Assembly: GCA_965220235.1 (NCBI GenBank)
Contig: OZ244815.1
Span: forward strand, 1,302,001-1,366,000
From: Bin55 sp965220235
GTDB lineage: Bacteria > Pseudomonadota > Gammaproteobacteria > Pseudomonadales > Azotimanducaceae
Direction of reading: 5' to 3'
Length of the DNA stretch: 64,000 bases
This document shows positions 27,355-38,057 of this stretch, piece by piece. Under the pieces are notes generated by a model. That model was not told the origin of the DNA. It did not search any database and worked only from the letters and a program-made list of their open reading frames with translations. How positions within the stretch are numbered: position 1 is the first letter of the stretch; every line of letters begins with the position of its first letter. The translations under genes were made by a program, and so were the position numbers.

Positions 27355-30300
27355 CTAGAAGTTCAGCGTCGTGTTTACGCCGATTTTTTCGAAGGAGCCT
27401 CCTGAGCGTTCAACTATCCGACCGAGCGCAAGGTTCACGTCGAGATTCGCATCACCGGGTATTGCGCGTCGCAGATTCGTACCGAACAGAATTTCGCGCT
27501 GGTCTAAATCGCTTACGCCGAAATCAACGAACGACGTTAATAGATAGCTATCGTTTGCAATCAACATGCCGTAGGCGATTTGTGCGTCAACTGACCTGCT
27601 CGCACCCTGGTTGCCAAATCCGGCCAATGGGCCGTAGTTCCGCGTCGCGTTCAGATTGAGCGAGTCTTGCCAAAGAACGTTATTGCCGATCGCATCAGCA
27701 CCCCATCTGGGTGCGATAGAGAACGAGATACCAGTCGCGTTGGCTGAGGGATTCAGTCGCGCCATCAAGCTAAAGCCCGATTCGCTGTATTCGTCCGCAC
27801 CGTGTGTTGCTAATGTGCGACCGTTCGCTTCGAGGCTGAATGCGCTGCTCATGATCCGCACACCACCGACGATTTCGACGCCTGTCCCGGTGTCGCCGTC
27901 TCCACCGTCGGATCGCAAATTGACTTGCCCGAATGGTTCTAGCATTCCACCTTCACCGGTTTCGGTCAGGAATGAACTTTCCAAGCCAACTCTGATTCGA
28001 TTGACGTCGATCGCAAGATCGTCTGCGGCACCGCTTCCTTCGTCACTTTCGATTGAAACCTGAGCCGCATCGACTCGCAACGCAAGACAGAATGGACCTT
28101 CGAGTTTGAGTTTTTGACTACCACCAATTAATGTCAATTGCGAGCTCAGGTTGCTCACGTCGTTTTCTGCACTCGTGACGGTCGTGTCGAGTTCCCCGGA
28201 ACCGAATCCTGTTACTCCCCAGAATGAAGTCCGTTCAGACGCCTGAAAGCTAGCGTACGGAAGCATGGTCGTCAGACTAAGATCCATGGTTTGGGTAGCG
28301 GTGCCCCAGCTATAGTCCGATTCCCCGGAGTTACCCGACACAGCGATTCCGACAATCCAGCGCTCCGCGATTCTTACATCTGCGCCTAGATAGACACTCG
28401 AAGCCATGCCGTCGTACGCGTCGCCTTCGTACGACTGTAAGTCAACACTTCCCCAAATCGACCAGGGTGACGGATTGTCCGAACTACCGAGATTAAGCGC
28501 GAATCCTTGTCCTATCGTTGATCGAAGTGCTTCGAGGTCACTGATCGCATTGCCCGAGTTCATATCGCTTCCGGTGTTAGCGGTATTGACGACGCCCCAT
28601 GCCATTTCGCTCCGCTGGTCGGCCGAAGTAGTAAGTGCGCTAGGTTCGTTGACCGGCGACCACCGATCCAGCGTTACGTCCGTCGAACGAGCGTCTGAAC
28701 TTACTCGCGAACCTACGCTTGACGAAACGCTAGCGATCAAGGCGCGTCCGTAGCTTGCGAGCGACTTGGCCGCGACCGCCTTAAGCTGGCCATCACTGAC
28801 GCTGACCGAGCCAGTTAACGTCGCTCGAGCGCCGTGGGGGTCAAGAGCAATTACAGTAAGGGTTGTCGACCCACGCGATCTCGCTTCAATCATCGCCGTG
28901 TTGCCTGACAGAGAAGCACTTGCAATGCTGCTATCAGCGATCGAGACAGCGTAGGTGAGAGGATCATCATCATTAAAAAGGTTGGCGATCGCTTGTGTTG
29001 CTGGTTCGCCGCCTATTTCGAGATTGATTGGACTGATTGAGCCTACGGCCGTCGGTTCGACGTTTTCGATCGTCGTCCGGAATGTTGTCTTGGCGACACC
29101 ATCGTGGGCGTCGGTCGCCGTCAACGTGACATTCGACACACCTACATCGAGTCCGACTAGTGTGAGCGTCAATCCGTCGAGTGAAGCATTTACATATGTA
29201 CTGTTTGCGACGTCCACTGTAACCGTCAAGAGGTCATTGCTGTCATCCAGGTCATCAAACGTGTCGCTGACATCAAGCACAATGTTGTCGGCGCGGGTCG
29301 TATTCTGATCCGCCACGACATTTGCGACGACCGGTTCGATGTTGAAGACTGTCACATCGAATTTCAACATGGTTTGTGAACCGTTATCGTCCGTCGCCGT
29401 TAATGTGACGCTAGTAGAGTCGACGGTTCGACCTGTAATCGTCAACGTTAAATCCGCACTGACGTCACTCGTTGCCACGATACCTTCGTCTGCTACCGTA
29501 ACGCTAATCGAACTTACTTCACCGTCAGGATCCTCAAAAACGCCGCTTAGGTCCAGTTCAAGTGGATTGATTCGATCGAGTCGCTGAGGTTCAAGCTCCA
29601 TGACGACCATCGGCTCAATGTTGATAACGGTCACTACAAAGTTCGAGGTCGCTGTTGATCCGTACGGGTCGGTGGCCGTCAACTGAATCTCGACATCACC
29701 CGGTATAGCGCCAGCTACGCCGGTGACCGTTAGCTGCGTACCGGACACCTCTAGCGTGACGATCGACTCGTCTTCCCCGAGTGCCTCACCCACGATCGTC
29801 AGTTCTTCAAAGCTGTGATCGGGATCAGTAAATACGTCTCTTAGGTCCACGACCTGAGGCGTCGTACGATCGACTCTCAAGGTTTCCAAAGGCGTCGCCT
29901 CTGCGGGTGGCGCATTAACGATGATCTCTGTTTCTTCTGACGTGATGTTGCCACCTTGGTCCGTCGCGGAAATCGTTAATGTTGCGGTACCCGATTCTCG
30001 CCCAACCAATGTGTAGACGGTCTCTTCCTGTTTCGGAATGACGAGCAAGATCGATTCGTCGGAACTCACCGCCTCGTGCAGTACGATCTTGTCGCCACTA
30101 TCGGGTTCGGTGAACAAACCGTCAACCTCGATCTCGAAGAAGCTGGCGAGGTTTACGACATTGTGTTCCGGCAATCGCTCGGCAAATACGCTGTCGTTTA
30201 CCGTCGGTGGATTGTTCGGACCGACTTGGACCGAAAACGAAAGGTTTCCTGACGTTGCGTCGTCGGGGTCGATGGCGCTCAAAGTAATTCTTGATTCGCC

Positions 30301-32592
30301 TTGCCGAAGTCCTTTGAATACCACCTGACCAAGGTCCTCGACACTTACCTCGACGATTGTCGGGCTACTTGATGTCGCGTTGATGATTAAGCGATCGCCT
30401 TCATCTTCGTCTGTGAAGTGTTCGTCTGCGTTATAGACATCTGATCCGTGTTCGACGATCGATTGGGTGGGAATTCGCGCCCCTGAAACCACCGTTGGTG
30501 TGTCGTTACTGTCATTCACGGAGACTTGGAACTCAACGCTCTCTGAGACCAGTTCAGGATCCCACGCATCTTGCAACGCGAGTGAAAGTCGGTGAAATCG
30601 TGACTTTTCGTAGTTGAGGTCCTGATTGCCAACAACGATCGCGACTTTGCCGAGTTGCTCTACGCAACCGCTCGATCCACGTGAGCATATTTCGCCTTCC
30701 TTTAGATGGGGATCGATGACTGCTCGAAACAGGGGCTCGCCATTAAATATGGCTTTCGGTGTAGGTTCGTCATCCGTATACGTAATCAACGGCATTAAGA
30801 CCGTACCTGCACTATCTGCTTCGAAGATATCGGTACCAATCGCCAACGTACCGTTTTCTAAATCGTCGATCGTTGGCTTTGCGTTTGAATGACGAGTGAT
30901 CACGTCAAACTCGAGAGGCGTGGTTTCGAGACCCTTACTGTCTGAAGCTAACACGGTGACCGTAAAGGTACTTTCACCGCCTTCGCCTTCTTTCGCATAT
31001 TTACCGTGGACCGTAAGTGTGTCGGTTTCGTTGTCAACCTCGACGATGTCGGTGTACTGATTGGAGTAAGCGCTGTACGTGATTTCGTCATCTTCGGGAT
31101 CGTCGAAGAACTCGGTTAAATCGATCTCTCGAGATAGTCCATTGATCAGCCGTTGGTTTTCGATTGGCTTTTTGACGAGTAGTTCATTGACATCTACTAA
31201 TGTGACCATGATCGGGATACGCACGTGAGTCGACCATTTATCAGTGACGTACAGTCCGATCTCGAAGGGTGATTGACCACTTTCGTAATTTAGATTGTTG
31301 CTTCTCAATGCCAGGGACAACAGGAAATTTGATTCTGTAGCAGACGTCGCGGGGTTGTCACCGCGGTTTTCTATGAGCGAAATCGACCCACCTGCTCTAC
31401 TGACACTCTTACTGCCAGACGTCGCTAAGCTGAAGGTCAAGGAATCGTTGGTCGTTCCACCAACGTCTAGGTCATTTGCTACCCACGATGGCATGGGATC
31501 TGTTGTGTCGTTACCTTCCTTTAACGTTACCGAAAAGCCGGTCGCGCCACCGGGGAACTGAGGAAGGTTGTTTTCACCAACTTTGACAAGAATGTTCACA
31601 CCAGCGAAGCCAGTGGCCGGTAACGGCGGATTGCTCGGACCTGACCACGCTCGAACGTAGACCCTCGCCGCGTAGGTACCGCTACCACGATCCGTGACCG
31701 TACCGTCTGTGACTTCCGCGAGACTATTTGCCGTGATCTCAAGAACAGGTCCCGTTATCTTGGTTGTCACGACACGGTTTCCGCCCGACCCGCGCTCCCC
31801 AGGGTTCGGATCGGGCGCTGGTATTGCCGTCGGATCGGCACGATTCGAAACTGAACAGTCATTTGTAGGATTCCCGCCGACAAAAGTTACCGTACTGCCA
31901 GGACGGTCTGTCCGTTCTAGAACGCTAGGTATTTCGTCGATGGTCAAATCGCCGGCATTCGCGTTATCGCACACCCAAACGTCTGTGGACGTGGCGTTCG
32001 GATCGAAGAACACCGGTGCGCCGTCAGGATCCCGGAATAAACTCGATACGAGTAGTGTGTCTGAATCGTCAGGAGTCCAATACCACGTTTCTATCGTATT
32101 CGCTGTTTGAAGAAGGAGTGGTCGTTCATCGTAGTCAGTGATGATCAGATTGACGTTGAATATCGACCGTCCCTGACCAGTCGCGTCGTATCCGGTAATC
32201 GTGAGTGATTGTTCGGCACCTAATTCGTAATCGACGTGTTGACCGCTCTTCAGTACCAACCAATTGGCGCCTAGGCTGCGTTTGCCTGACGTTCCATTGA
32301 CGGAGCACGACGCTGCGGCCGAATTGAATCCGATGGCATTGATTGGCGTACCGGAAAGAACGTAGCAGTACGTTGCGTCCGTCGCGTCCGCTAGCGCGGT
32401 ATTGACCCTCGTATTGAGGTTTATTAGTGATGTACCGCCTGTAGCGCCTTCGAGTCCATCTTGCTCATTCCAGTCGATATCAGTCGACATAGAGAAGTCG
32501 AACTGTGCGTAGATCTGGTAACAGAGAAGGGATATGAGGACAATCAGCGTCTTGCAGATCATCCGGTGTAGCAATGTCGTGTTTTTAGGCAT
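27355..32592 (-). CDS. Cadherin/Ig-repeat autotransporter-type surface protein
   Basis: 1745 residues from ATG 32592, chosen because AAGGAACG immediately precedes it and a signal peptide follows (MPKNTTLLHRMICKTLIVLI, cleaved after IYA); the frame is open 39 codons further upstream. The passenger holds a unique N-terminal region of about 350 residues. Next come a cadherin-like stretch (VTLVDVNELLVKKPIENQ; FFDDPEDDEITYSAYS) and about eight Ig/cadherin-like modules of 90-100 residues with the recurring unit LDLSGVFEDPDG, VTLTATDDNG. The C-terminal 320 residues form a barrel (PWSIWGSVDLQSYEG, SSVYLGADVRIAERWIVGIA) and end in VNTTLNF, the terminal Phe expected for Bam recognition. The barrel is paralogous to those at 11587 and 38058. 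The acidic DPD motifs suggest calcium binding. Probably an adhesin. Confidence 0.85.
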   Translation of the reverse strand: MPKNTTLLHRMICKTLIVLISLLCYQIYAQFDFSMSTDIDWNEQDGLEGATGGTSLINLNTRVNTALADATDATYCYVLSGTPINAIGFNSAAASCSVNGTSGKRSLGANWLVLKSGQHVDYELGAEQSLTITGYDATGQGRSIFNVNLIITDYDERPLLLQTANTIETWYWTPDDSDTLLVSSLFRDPDGAPVFFDPNATSTDVWVCDNANAGDLTIDEIPSVLERTDRPGSTVTFVGGNPTNDCSVSNRADPTAIPAPDPNPGERGSGGNRVVTTKITGPVLEITANSLAEVTDGTVTDRGSGTYAARVYVRAWSGPSNPPLPATGFAGVNILVKVGENNLPQFPGGATGFSVTLKEGNDTTDPMPSWVANDLDVGGTTNDSLTFSLATSGSKSVSRAGGSISLIENRGDNPATSATESNFLLSLALRSNNLNYESGQSPFEIGLYVTDKWSTHVRIPIMVTLVDVNELLVKKPIENQRLINGLSREIDLTEFFDDPEDDEITYSAYSNQYTDIVEVDNETDTLTVHGKYAKEGEGGESTFTVTVLASDSKGLETTPLEFDVITRHSNAKPTIDDLENGTLAIGTDIFEADSAGTVLMPLITYTDDEPTPKAIFNGEPLFRAVIDPHLKEGEICSRGSSGCVEQLGKVAIVVGNQDLNYEKSRFHRLSLALQDAWDPELVSESVEFQVSVNDSNDTPTVVSGARIPTQSIVEHGSDVYNADEHFTDEDEGDRLIINATSSSPTIVEVSVEDLGQVVFKGLRQGESRITLSAIDPDDATSGNLSFSVQVGPNNPPTVNDSVFAERLPEHNVVNLASFFEIEVDGLFTEPDSGDKIVLHEAVSSDESILLVIPKQEETVYTLVGRESGTATLTISATDQGGNITSEETEIIVNAPPAEATPLETLRVDRTTPQVVDLRDVFTDPDHSFEELTIVGEALGEDESIVTLEVSGTQLTVTGVAGAIPGDVEIQLTATDPYGSTATSNFVVTVINIEPMVVMELEPQRLDRINPLELDLSGVFEDPDGEVSSISVTVADEGIVATSDVSADLTLTITGRTVDSTSVTLTATDDNGSQTMLKFDVTVFNIEPVVANVVADQNTTRADNIVLDVSDTFDDLDDSNDLLTVTVDVANSTYVNASLDGLTLTLVGLDVGVSNVTLTATDAHDGVAKTTFRTTIENVEPTAVGSISPINLEIGGEPATQAIANLFNDDDPLTYAVSIADSSIASASLSGNTAMIEARSRGSTTLTVIALDPHGARATLTGSVSVSDGQLKAVAAKSLASYGRALIASVSSSVGSRVSSDARSTDVTLDRWSPVNEPSALTTSADQRSEMAWGVVNTANTGSDMNSGNAISDLEALRSTIGQGFALNLGSSDNPSPWSIWGSVDLQSYEGDAYDGMASSVYLGADVRIAERWIVGIAVSGNSGESDYSWGTATQTMDLSLTTMLPYASFQASERTSFWGVTGFGSGELDTTVTSAENDVSNLSSQLTLIGGSQKLKLEGPFCLALRVDAAQVSIESDEGSGAADDLAIDVNRIRVGLESSFLTETGEGGMLEPFGQVNLRSDGGDGDTGTGVEIVGGVRIMSSAFSLEANGRTLATHGADEYSESGFSLMARLNPSANATGISFSIAPRWGADAIGNNVLWQDSLNLNATRNYGPLAGFGNQGASRSVDAQIAYGMLIANDSYLLTSFVDFGVSDLDQREILFGTNLRRAIPGDANLDVNLALGRIVERSGGSFEKIGVNTTLNF

Positions 32593-33530
32593 CGTTCCTT
32601 CTCGCTTAAAAACTCGGGATTCGATAGGTGGGATGGATTGGACTGTGGAACGTTTGTGTTCCTGTCGTCTGCGAATCGAAATGGACCCTATGGATGCGAC
32701 TTGAGCCAATCAGGGATTCGCTCCGACTGTCTCGTCTGGTGTGTGTGTCCGCTTTATTGCTCTCGGCGTACGTCGGGTGACTTGGCGACGAATCGAGGGG
32801 GGATGGGTCTACTCCCGTCGCCTGAATTGGCGCCCGTAGAGTGGATGAAGATTGAGTCGGTCCGAATCTGGAGGAACGACTGGCGCGAGATCGCACCTTG
32901 GGATGGCGCGAATGAAAGGTGACGGTCGATCGAATTCTCGACCGTGTGCGCGCGACGAGGACTGTTCTTACCCTAGCGAATGCGTGCGCGGGCAGCGCGA
33001 TAACCAATAGAGCGAAGCGCACGATGCCTCTAATGGAATCGCTGTAAGGCATGGTAGCGGGAATAACGAAGGACTAGCGATCGGTCAGACTAAGATCACC
33101 TAGTGTGGTTGGTGGAGACAGCCGAGCTTTATCACTGCTGACTTACAAAGCTGAGACTTCTGCTGATCCCGTTTGATGGTACTTCTTATTGCCAGTACGA
33201 AGCCACTGATATCGTGTGCCAGTGCGGCTAAGTTTTTAGTTATCGAATCTACGTCGTTCGACACGTGCCTACCTCGTTAGTGATCCTCTTTAAAGAGAAG
33301 GTAGGAGCCGACCGACACAGACTCACCTATTCGTGAACAGATTATAAGAGTGACAAAAAGGCGACATATCTTTTTACATCCCCTTTTTTTACACGATTAT
33401 GAGACGCAGATATTGTCAGCCAATATCTGAATTAGCGGCGCTAGAAAGTTGCGCGTTCCAGCAACAAGACATGTTTCTTCGATTGAATTGCGATCGTAAT
33501 TAGACGGTGTTCTTCTAGGCTAGCCAGAAA
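32593..33530. other. 0.94-kb intergenic region
   Basis: Upstream of the cadherin-type autotransporter. Frames are short and unlike known proteins. An AT-rich stretch at 33340-33400 and a 12-bp palindrome CTCTTTAAAGAG at 33286-33297 may be promoter or operator elements. No RNA gene seen. Confidence 0.45.
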
Positions 33531-33938
33531 TCAACCTTTCGTATTTCGCTGCTGGTCCTTTCTCTTTGCCATTTCGATCTCATGTACGAGCTCACGAGCC
33601 TTAAGCAAGAAATCTCTCAAATCACCGTCTCGTATGATTCGAGAATTCCACTTCCAACGTTCGAGAAGGGATCCTGCAAGTAAAAACTGAGGTTCGTCGA
33701 GCCTGTCTCGGTTTGACCTGACTCGCAAAACTCGAAGCAGTTGTTCTACTTCGTCGAATAGTGCTGCCTGTGAAGGCACTAGGTGGGCACGTTCAGCTTC
33801 GCGTTGAATTGCCAATTTCTCTTCTCCAAAAAACCTTGACCTGACGCTAGGTGCGATACACAGCTTGTTCGACGATCGGTCTCGAGTACACAACCGAGGG
33901 AAGCGCGTCAATCGCGGTTCGTCGGTAATGAGCGACAA
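33531..33938 (-). CDS. Small helical protein of unknown function (intact copy A)
   Basis: Up to 135 residues; the conserved part covers about residues 40-135. Charged and helical (SQAALFDEVEQLLRVLRVRS, then LLERWKWNSRIIRDGDLRDF, ELVHEIEMAKRKDQQ), with no signal peptide or membrane segment. A frameshifted paralogue lies at 63225-63527, and the WKWNSRIIRD core is identical there, which supports this as a real gene. The start is uncertain: the first 40 residues are not conserved in copy B, so translation may begin further in. I do not recognise the family. Confidence 0.6.
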   Translation of the reverse strand: MSLITDEPRLTRFPRLCTRDRSSNKLCIAPSVRSRFFGEEKLAIQREAERAHLVPSQAALFDEVEQLLRVLRVRSNRDRLDEPQFLLAGSLLERWKWNSRIIRDGDLRDFLLKARELVHEIEMAKRKDQQRNTKG

Positions 33939-34610
33939 GACTCACCAGGACCAAATCAGGTTTATCGAATGTCCCGACCTTTGGGTTTGTTACCGCGAGT
34001 ACAGGCATAGCCGTAAAGAGCGAAACCGTATATTGCGAACAGGTGCTTTAGTATCTCTTCCACAATGTCGACTTAATTTCGAAGCGTACTCGCTGTCTTG
34101 CATCCTCGTGATCCTATGCTTGTCGTATATCAAAGATGAAGAAAAAGTGTCAAAACGAATTTTTAAAGCACAATCTAGTTACATTCTATCAGAGCACCAG
34201 GTCGCGATTTCCTTTCAATCCAGATCGTGTAGCGTATCTCTAGTTCATGATCGAGCGGACTCTCTTCGGGTCCAAGAAATGTATCGGTAATTCATCGGGC
34301 TCGACGAACGCACGAGTTGACATTGAGTACAACAATTAACAAAGAATAGAGCGAATATCTCGTTTTCCACGTGGCCGGTCGCTCGATACAGAGAGTGGTC
34401 CAGCGGTTGTTTTAACGACTCGACTTTGACGTTTCGAAGGTCGAACACCTGTGCTATAAAGGAAGAATGTGACCTGTAGAGTGCGAATGTGAAAGTCATC
34501 GATGTAGTCGATTTCTGGTCAAGCGAAGATCAGTGTGAGTATCGAATCAGGTCTCGAAGACAGATCAGTGACGTTTAAAAGCGGCAGTTCTATTAGTTCG
34601 GGTATCTGAC
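33939..34610. other. Intergenic, no supported gene
   Basis: 672 bp between the small helical protein and the M48-TPR lipoprotein, which diverge. Overlapping short frames on both strands, none with recognisable features. Confidence 0.45.
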
Positions 34611-36170
34611 TTGAAGATCCTGAAATCCTGGATTTCGTCCAGCGACTCCATATGGGGTCGCTCACTGGTTATTCTGGTGTGGTTGACGATAGCAGTTGGT
34701 TGCGCTGTAAACCCGGTGACTGGTCACCGCGAACTTTCGTTCTATTCAACGGCAGACGAAATCGCGATGGGTGAGCGTGGTTACGTGCCACTACAACAAA
34801 GCCGAGGTGGAACATATCACGTGGATGAAAAAGTCTCCGAGTACGTCTCCGTGGTGGGTCAACGCGTGGCTCGATACAGTGATCGATCACTACCGTATGA
34901 GTTTGTCGTTGTCAACGACAGCACGCCGAACGCATGGTCATTACCTGGAGGCAAGATTGGCATCCATCGTGGACTGCTTGTCGAACTGGAAAACGAAGCT
35001 GAACTCGCGGCCATACTTGGACACGAGATCGTGCACGCCGCGGCTAAACATAGTGCGCACGCGAAACAACGTGAGCTGCTACTAGGTCTAGCTTCGCTCG
35101 GCGTGGCATTCGCCGTCGACGATAACGAGCATGCTCGAGCGATTGTCGCAACAACCAATGCTGGACTGCAACTTGCGAGTCTAAAGTTCGACCGAGATCA
35201 AGAGCGAGATTCAGATTATTACGGCATGAAGTACATGTACTTAGCCGGTTACGATACCTCGGCGGCTGTTTCGTTGCAGCAGAAATTTGTGGCGATGGCT
35301 CAAGGCCGAAGGAGCGATTGGTTGCACGGCTTATTCGCGACCCACCCGCCTTCTCGTGAACGGGTCGAGAATAACCGCGCGACCTTGCAGGAATTCCCGC
35401 CGGGTGGGGATCTAGGTGTGGCACATTTTCGTGCGCAAATGAGGACGCTTCTTGAAGATCGCGATGCCTACGACGTAGCTGATCAGGCTCGTGAAAGTGA
35501 TGATGCGACACGCGCATTGGACTTGATCAACCAAGCAATTGATCAGCAGCCTCGCGAGTCGTTGTTTCACGGCATACGAGGTGACATATTTGCGAGTCTG
35601 GGACAGCATCAGGATGCCGTACGGTCATACACGGTAGCGGAAGCGCTAAATGACCGTTACTTCGCTTTTTTTATGGGTAGAGGTATGTCATTCGACGCGT
35701 TGGGACAAGTAGATCGAGCTCGAATTGATTTCAGAGCGAGTAATCGACTATTGCAAACCCCGTTCGCGAGTTTCAAATTAGGCGGGTACGCATTGGCGGC
35801 AGGCGACCGTCAGGAGGCAAAGCGCGAATTCAAGCTCGCGAGTGAGGACGAAGGCGAGCTTGGTCAAACCGCATTCGACATTTATTTAAGGATGGATATT
35901 GAAGATTCGCCGTCGCAATACGTAGACGCAGAGACTTTCCTTGAGAATGGTCAGGTGGTCGTCAAACTAACGAACTCGAGCGGTTATCCGATCCGTGATA
36001 TTACGGTACGCGTAAGTGCAAAGATCAATGGTAAGGACGTTAGACGGGATGTGAAATTACGTCGTCTAAATTCTGGGTATTACGACGAGGTAAATAGTGG
36101 CATCGACTATGGTTCGGAAGACTATGTGCGAGTACAAGTGCAAGTCTTTCGTGCAGCACCGGGATGGTAG
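34611..36170 (+). CDS. M48 metallopeptidase lipoprotein with TPR repeats (BepA/LoiP-like)
   Basis: 519 residues. The signal peptide ends in a lipobox (LTIAVGC), and the following NPVTGHRELSFYSTADEIAMG is the usual opening of envelope M48 lipoproteins. Catalytic motif AAILGHEIVHAAAKH (complete HEXXH) at about 135-150, with the third zinc ligand in DQERDSDYYGMKYM. After the protease domain come TPR-like helices (about 290-420: ALDLINQAIDQQPRESLFHG, SLGQHQDAVRSYTVAEAL). An extra C-terminal domain of about 80 residues (GQVVVKLTNSSGYPIRDITV) looks FxLYD-like and is not usual for BepA. Probably degrades or assists folding of outer-membrane proteins; the three large barrels nearby would be natural clients. 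TTG start without a clear ribosome binding site. Confidence 0.88.
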   Translation: MKILKSWISSSDSIWGRSLVILVWLTIAVGCAVNPVTGHRELSFYSTADEIAMGERGYVPLQQSRGGTYHVDEKVSEYVSVVGQRVARYSDRSLPYEFVVVNDSTPNAWSLPGGKIGIHRGLLVELENEAELAAILGHEIVHAAAKHSAHAKQRELLLGLASLGVAFAVDDNEHARAIVATTNAGLQLASLKFDRDQERDSDYYGMKYMYLAGYDTSAAVSLQQKFVAMAQGRRSDWLHGLFATHPPSRERVENNRATLQEFPPGGDLGVAHFRAQMRTLLEDRDAYDVADQARESDDATRALDLINQAIDQQPRESLFHGIRGDIFASLGQHQDAVRSYTVAEALNDRYFAFFMGRGMSFDALGQVDRARIDFRASNRLLQTPFASFKLGGYALAAGDRQEAKREFKLASEDEGELGQTAFDIYLRMDIEDSPSQYVDAETFLENGQVVVKLTNSSGYPIRDITVRVSAKINGKDVRRDVKLRRLNSGYYDEVNSGIDYGSEDYVRVQVQVFRAAPGW

Positions 36171-36373
36171 GGTTGATAAGAACCAATAGAACGTAAGGTT
36201 TAAATGACGACCTCGATTACAACCCCTGTTGAATCTATTAGTTCGTTTATCGTTACCAAGATCGGAATACTCTCGACTCAGTGGGTTCGTTTCAGAATTC
36301 AAGCTGCTGATTAGGTTCTGGTGGCGAAGTCGATGATCGCACTAAGGATGGCGTCATCACACCCGATCTCACT

Positions 36374-36394
36374 AAATCCGCAAGAAGCGGATTT
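36374..36394 (-). terminator. 8-bp hairpin downstream of the TerB-family gene
   Basis: Arms AAATCCGC (36374-36381) and GCGGATTT (36387-36394) pair perfectly with a 5-base loop, between the convergent M48 and TerB genes. Reading the minus strand, the stem ends in TTTA. It could serve both directions. Confidence 0.5.
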
Positions 36395-36426
36395 GCAGCG
36401 GAACTCTGCTTTACAACTCCGCCTCG

Positions 36427-36903
36427 TCACGAATCAGTGCTGCGATGACCCGTATTACTTTTCGCGCCTAGCTTCGCCGCTATAAAGTCGGCGTGGGTTA
36501 GATAGAGTAGTTCTGAGATTTTGCGTATGACTCCTTCTTCATAATGAAACGCGCTTCCGTCAAATGCGTTCAAGCGCCACAAACTCTCGAGTAGACGTCT
36601 TCGTTCGGGCGTATCGAGTTGCTCATTGAGTGCTCGAGTGAACGGAAAAATGCTTGAGATTTCCTGATGCTCAAGTTTCGCTTCGGCGATGACGGCTTCG
36701 ACTTGACCATCGGAAATGTCGTAGAGAGTGACTAACGCGTTACGAATGAGCTTGACTTCTCGCTCTTCGATCTCATGGTCCGCCCAAGCGACTTCTAACA
36801 GAAGCATGGCCGCAGCGAGCGCAACTTGCTGATCGTCTGTGTCGGACTCGATTGAGTCGTCTTTGACGCGACGGGCGAATGTTGCTTTGAAACGATCTAA
36901 CAT
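36427..36903 (-). CDS. TerB-family (tellurite-resistance-like) helical protein
   Basis: 158 residues. The TerB fold of acidic helices is recognisable: VALAAAMLLLEVAWADHEIE and EVKLIRNALVTLYDI, with the DHEIE metal-binding-type acid cluster; then the second half RRLLESLWRLNAFDGSAFHY and EEGVIRKISELLYLTHADF. No signal peptide. TerB-like proteins act at the membrane in metal and stress responses; the single-domain form with no ter neighbours cannot be assigned further. It starts 18 bp after the dusA pseudogene, on the same strand. Confidence 0.82.
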   Translation of the reverse strand: MLDRFKATFARRVKDDSIESDTDDQQVALAAAMLLLEVAWADHEIEEREVKLIRNALVTLYDISDGQVEAVIAEAKLEHQEISSIFPFTRALNEQLDTPERRRLLESLWRLNAFDGSAFHYEEGVIRKISELLYLTHADFIAAKLGAKSNTGHRSTDS

Positions 36904-36921
36904 CAGATATTCCGCGATCGC

Positions 36922-37791
36922 TTACGCACTATACGCGGCGCAGTTGTCGGCGAACGATTCAGTAACGTCGGTACGGTCGGAGGGTTTGTGTGTAGAGATC
37001 CTCCCGACAGATTCGTCAAACGTCTCGATGGTCGCGTCCTGATGATTTGCGTAAGTTGAAAGGTGACGTCGATACTGTTTTACGCCCGGTACGCCTTGTA
37101 ACAGACTTAACAGGTGTTGTGTCATTGCGCATAAAGGCACACCTACGTCAAGTTGCACTTGGTTGAATTCACGATTCTCGCACGCCACGTTCCAAGGTGA
37201 ATCAGCGTTCTCGACGTCGTAGACCAATGAGTGCATCGCGGCGAGGGTATAAGGTCGCTTCGGTGCGATTCGACCGACTATGATCCGATCAATCAATTCT
37301 ATGACTTGCTTAATGTGGAAGACGTTGGTCAACTCGCCATTCAACGTGAAGCACATTCCTGGAACGTCGTTTTGGACGCATTCAACCATGTTCCAATTGA
37401 GGTGTGGAACGTTCAGGTTGTATCGTGCTGGCACATCGCTTAGAGCAACAATTCGGACGTGCACGATGACTTCGTCCGCACCGCAGGCCAGAAGATCGTT
37501 CACGAATCCTCGCAGCTAGGCATAGCCATTGACTCGATTAGTACCGAACCGGCACTTCACTATGACCGGTAGCTCTGTCGCATTCTTCATCGTGCGGACG
37601 ATCGCGAACACCGCATTTGGGTGTTCCATGCGGCACGCACCGAAAGCAAGGTTCTTTACCGTTTTTGTCGGACAGCCTGCGTTTAGATTGACTGCGTCGT
37701 ATCCAAATTCTTTGACAACCTGAGTTGCATCCGCCAACATGACGAGGTCAGCTCCCCTGAGTTGCGCTACGACTGGATGCTCACGCGTCGT
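36922..37791 (-). pseudogene. dusA: tRNA-dihydrouridine synthase A pseudogene (copy A)
   Basis: DusA reduces U20/U20a in tRNA with FMN. This copy is damaged in three ways. Homology starts only at EHPVVAQLRGADL (37782), so about the first 70 residues, including the FMN-binding start of the barrel, are missing. A TAG at 37516-37518 interrupts NRVNGYA and LRGFVNDLL in frame (GAG to TAG is a single change). Several conserved blocks have drifted: the expected HARKAWL reads HVRIVAL, INGGI reads LNGEL, and VGREAY reads VGRIAP. The active-site Cys (NLNAGCPT) survives, and the C-terminal MTQHLLSLLQGVPGVKQYRR is well preserved. A second, presumably working, copy enters the window at 63797. Confidence 0.88.
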
Positions 37792-38057
37792 TCACTACCT
37801 CGAAATCGAAAACCCAGTATCTACGAAGTGGCCATCAATAAGGAGCGCCTAGGCTAAATTGAGGGTGAAGCCAGTTTTTTGTGTTAATTTCGATCGTACG
37901 AACCATCTGAGATTACTTCGATTTTCGCTCGTTACTCGAGAGGGAAGGCATCCAGTCTCGGCGTAGAGACAAATTGAAGTAGGTTGTCGCCGCCTGGTGA
38001 ACCATGACGGCGACGACGTAAGCAATAACCCGTTTCGTCGAAAGAAGAGTTAGCTTT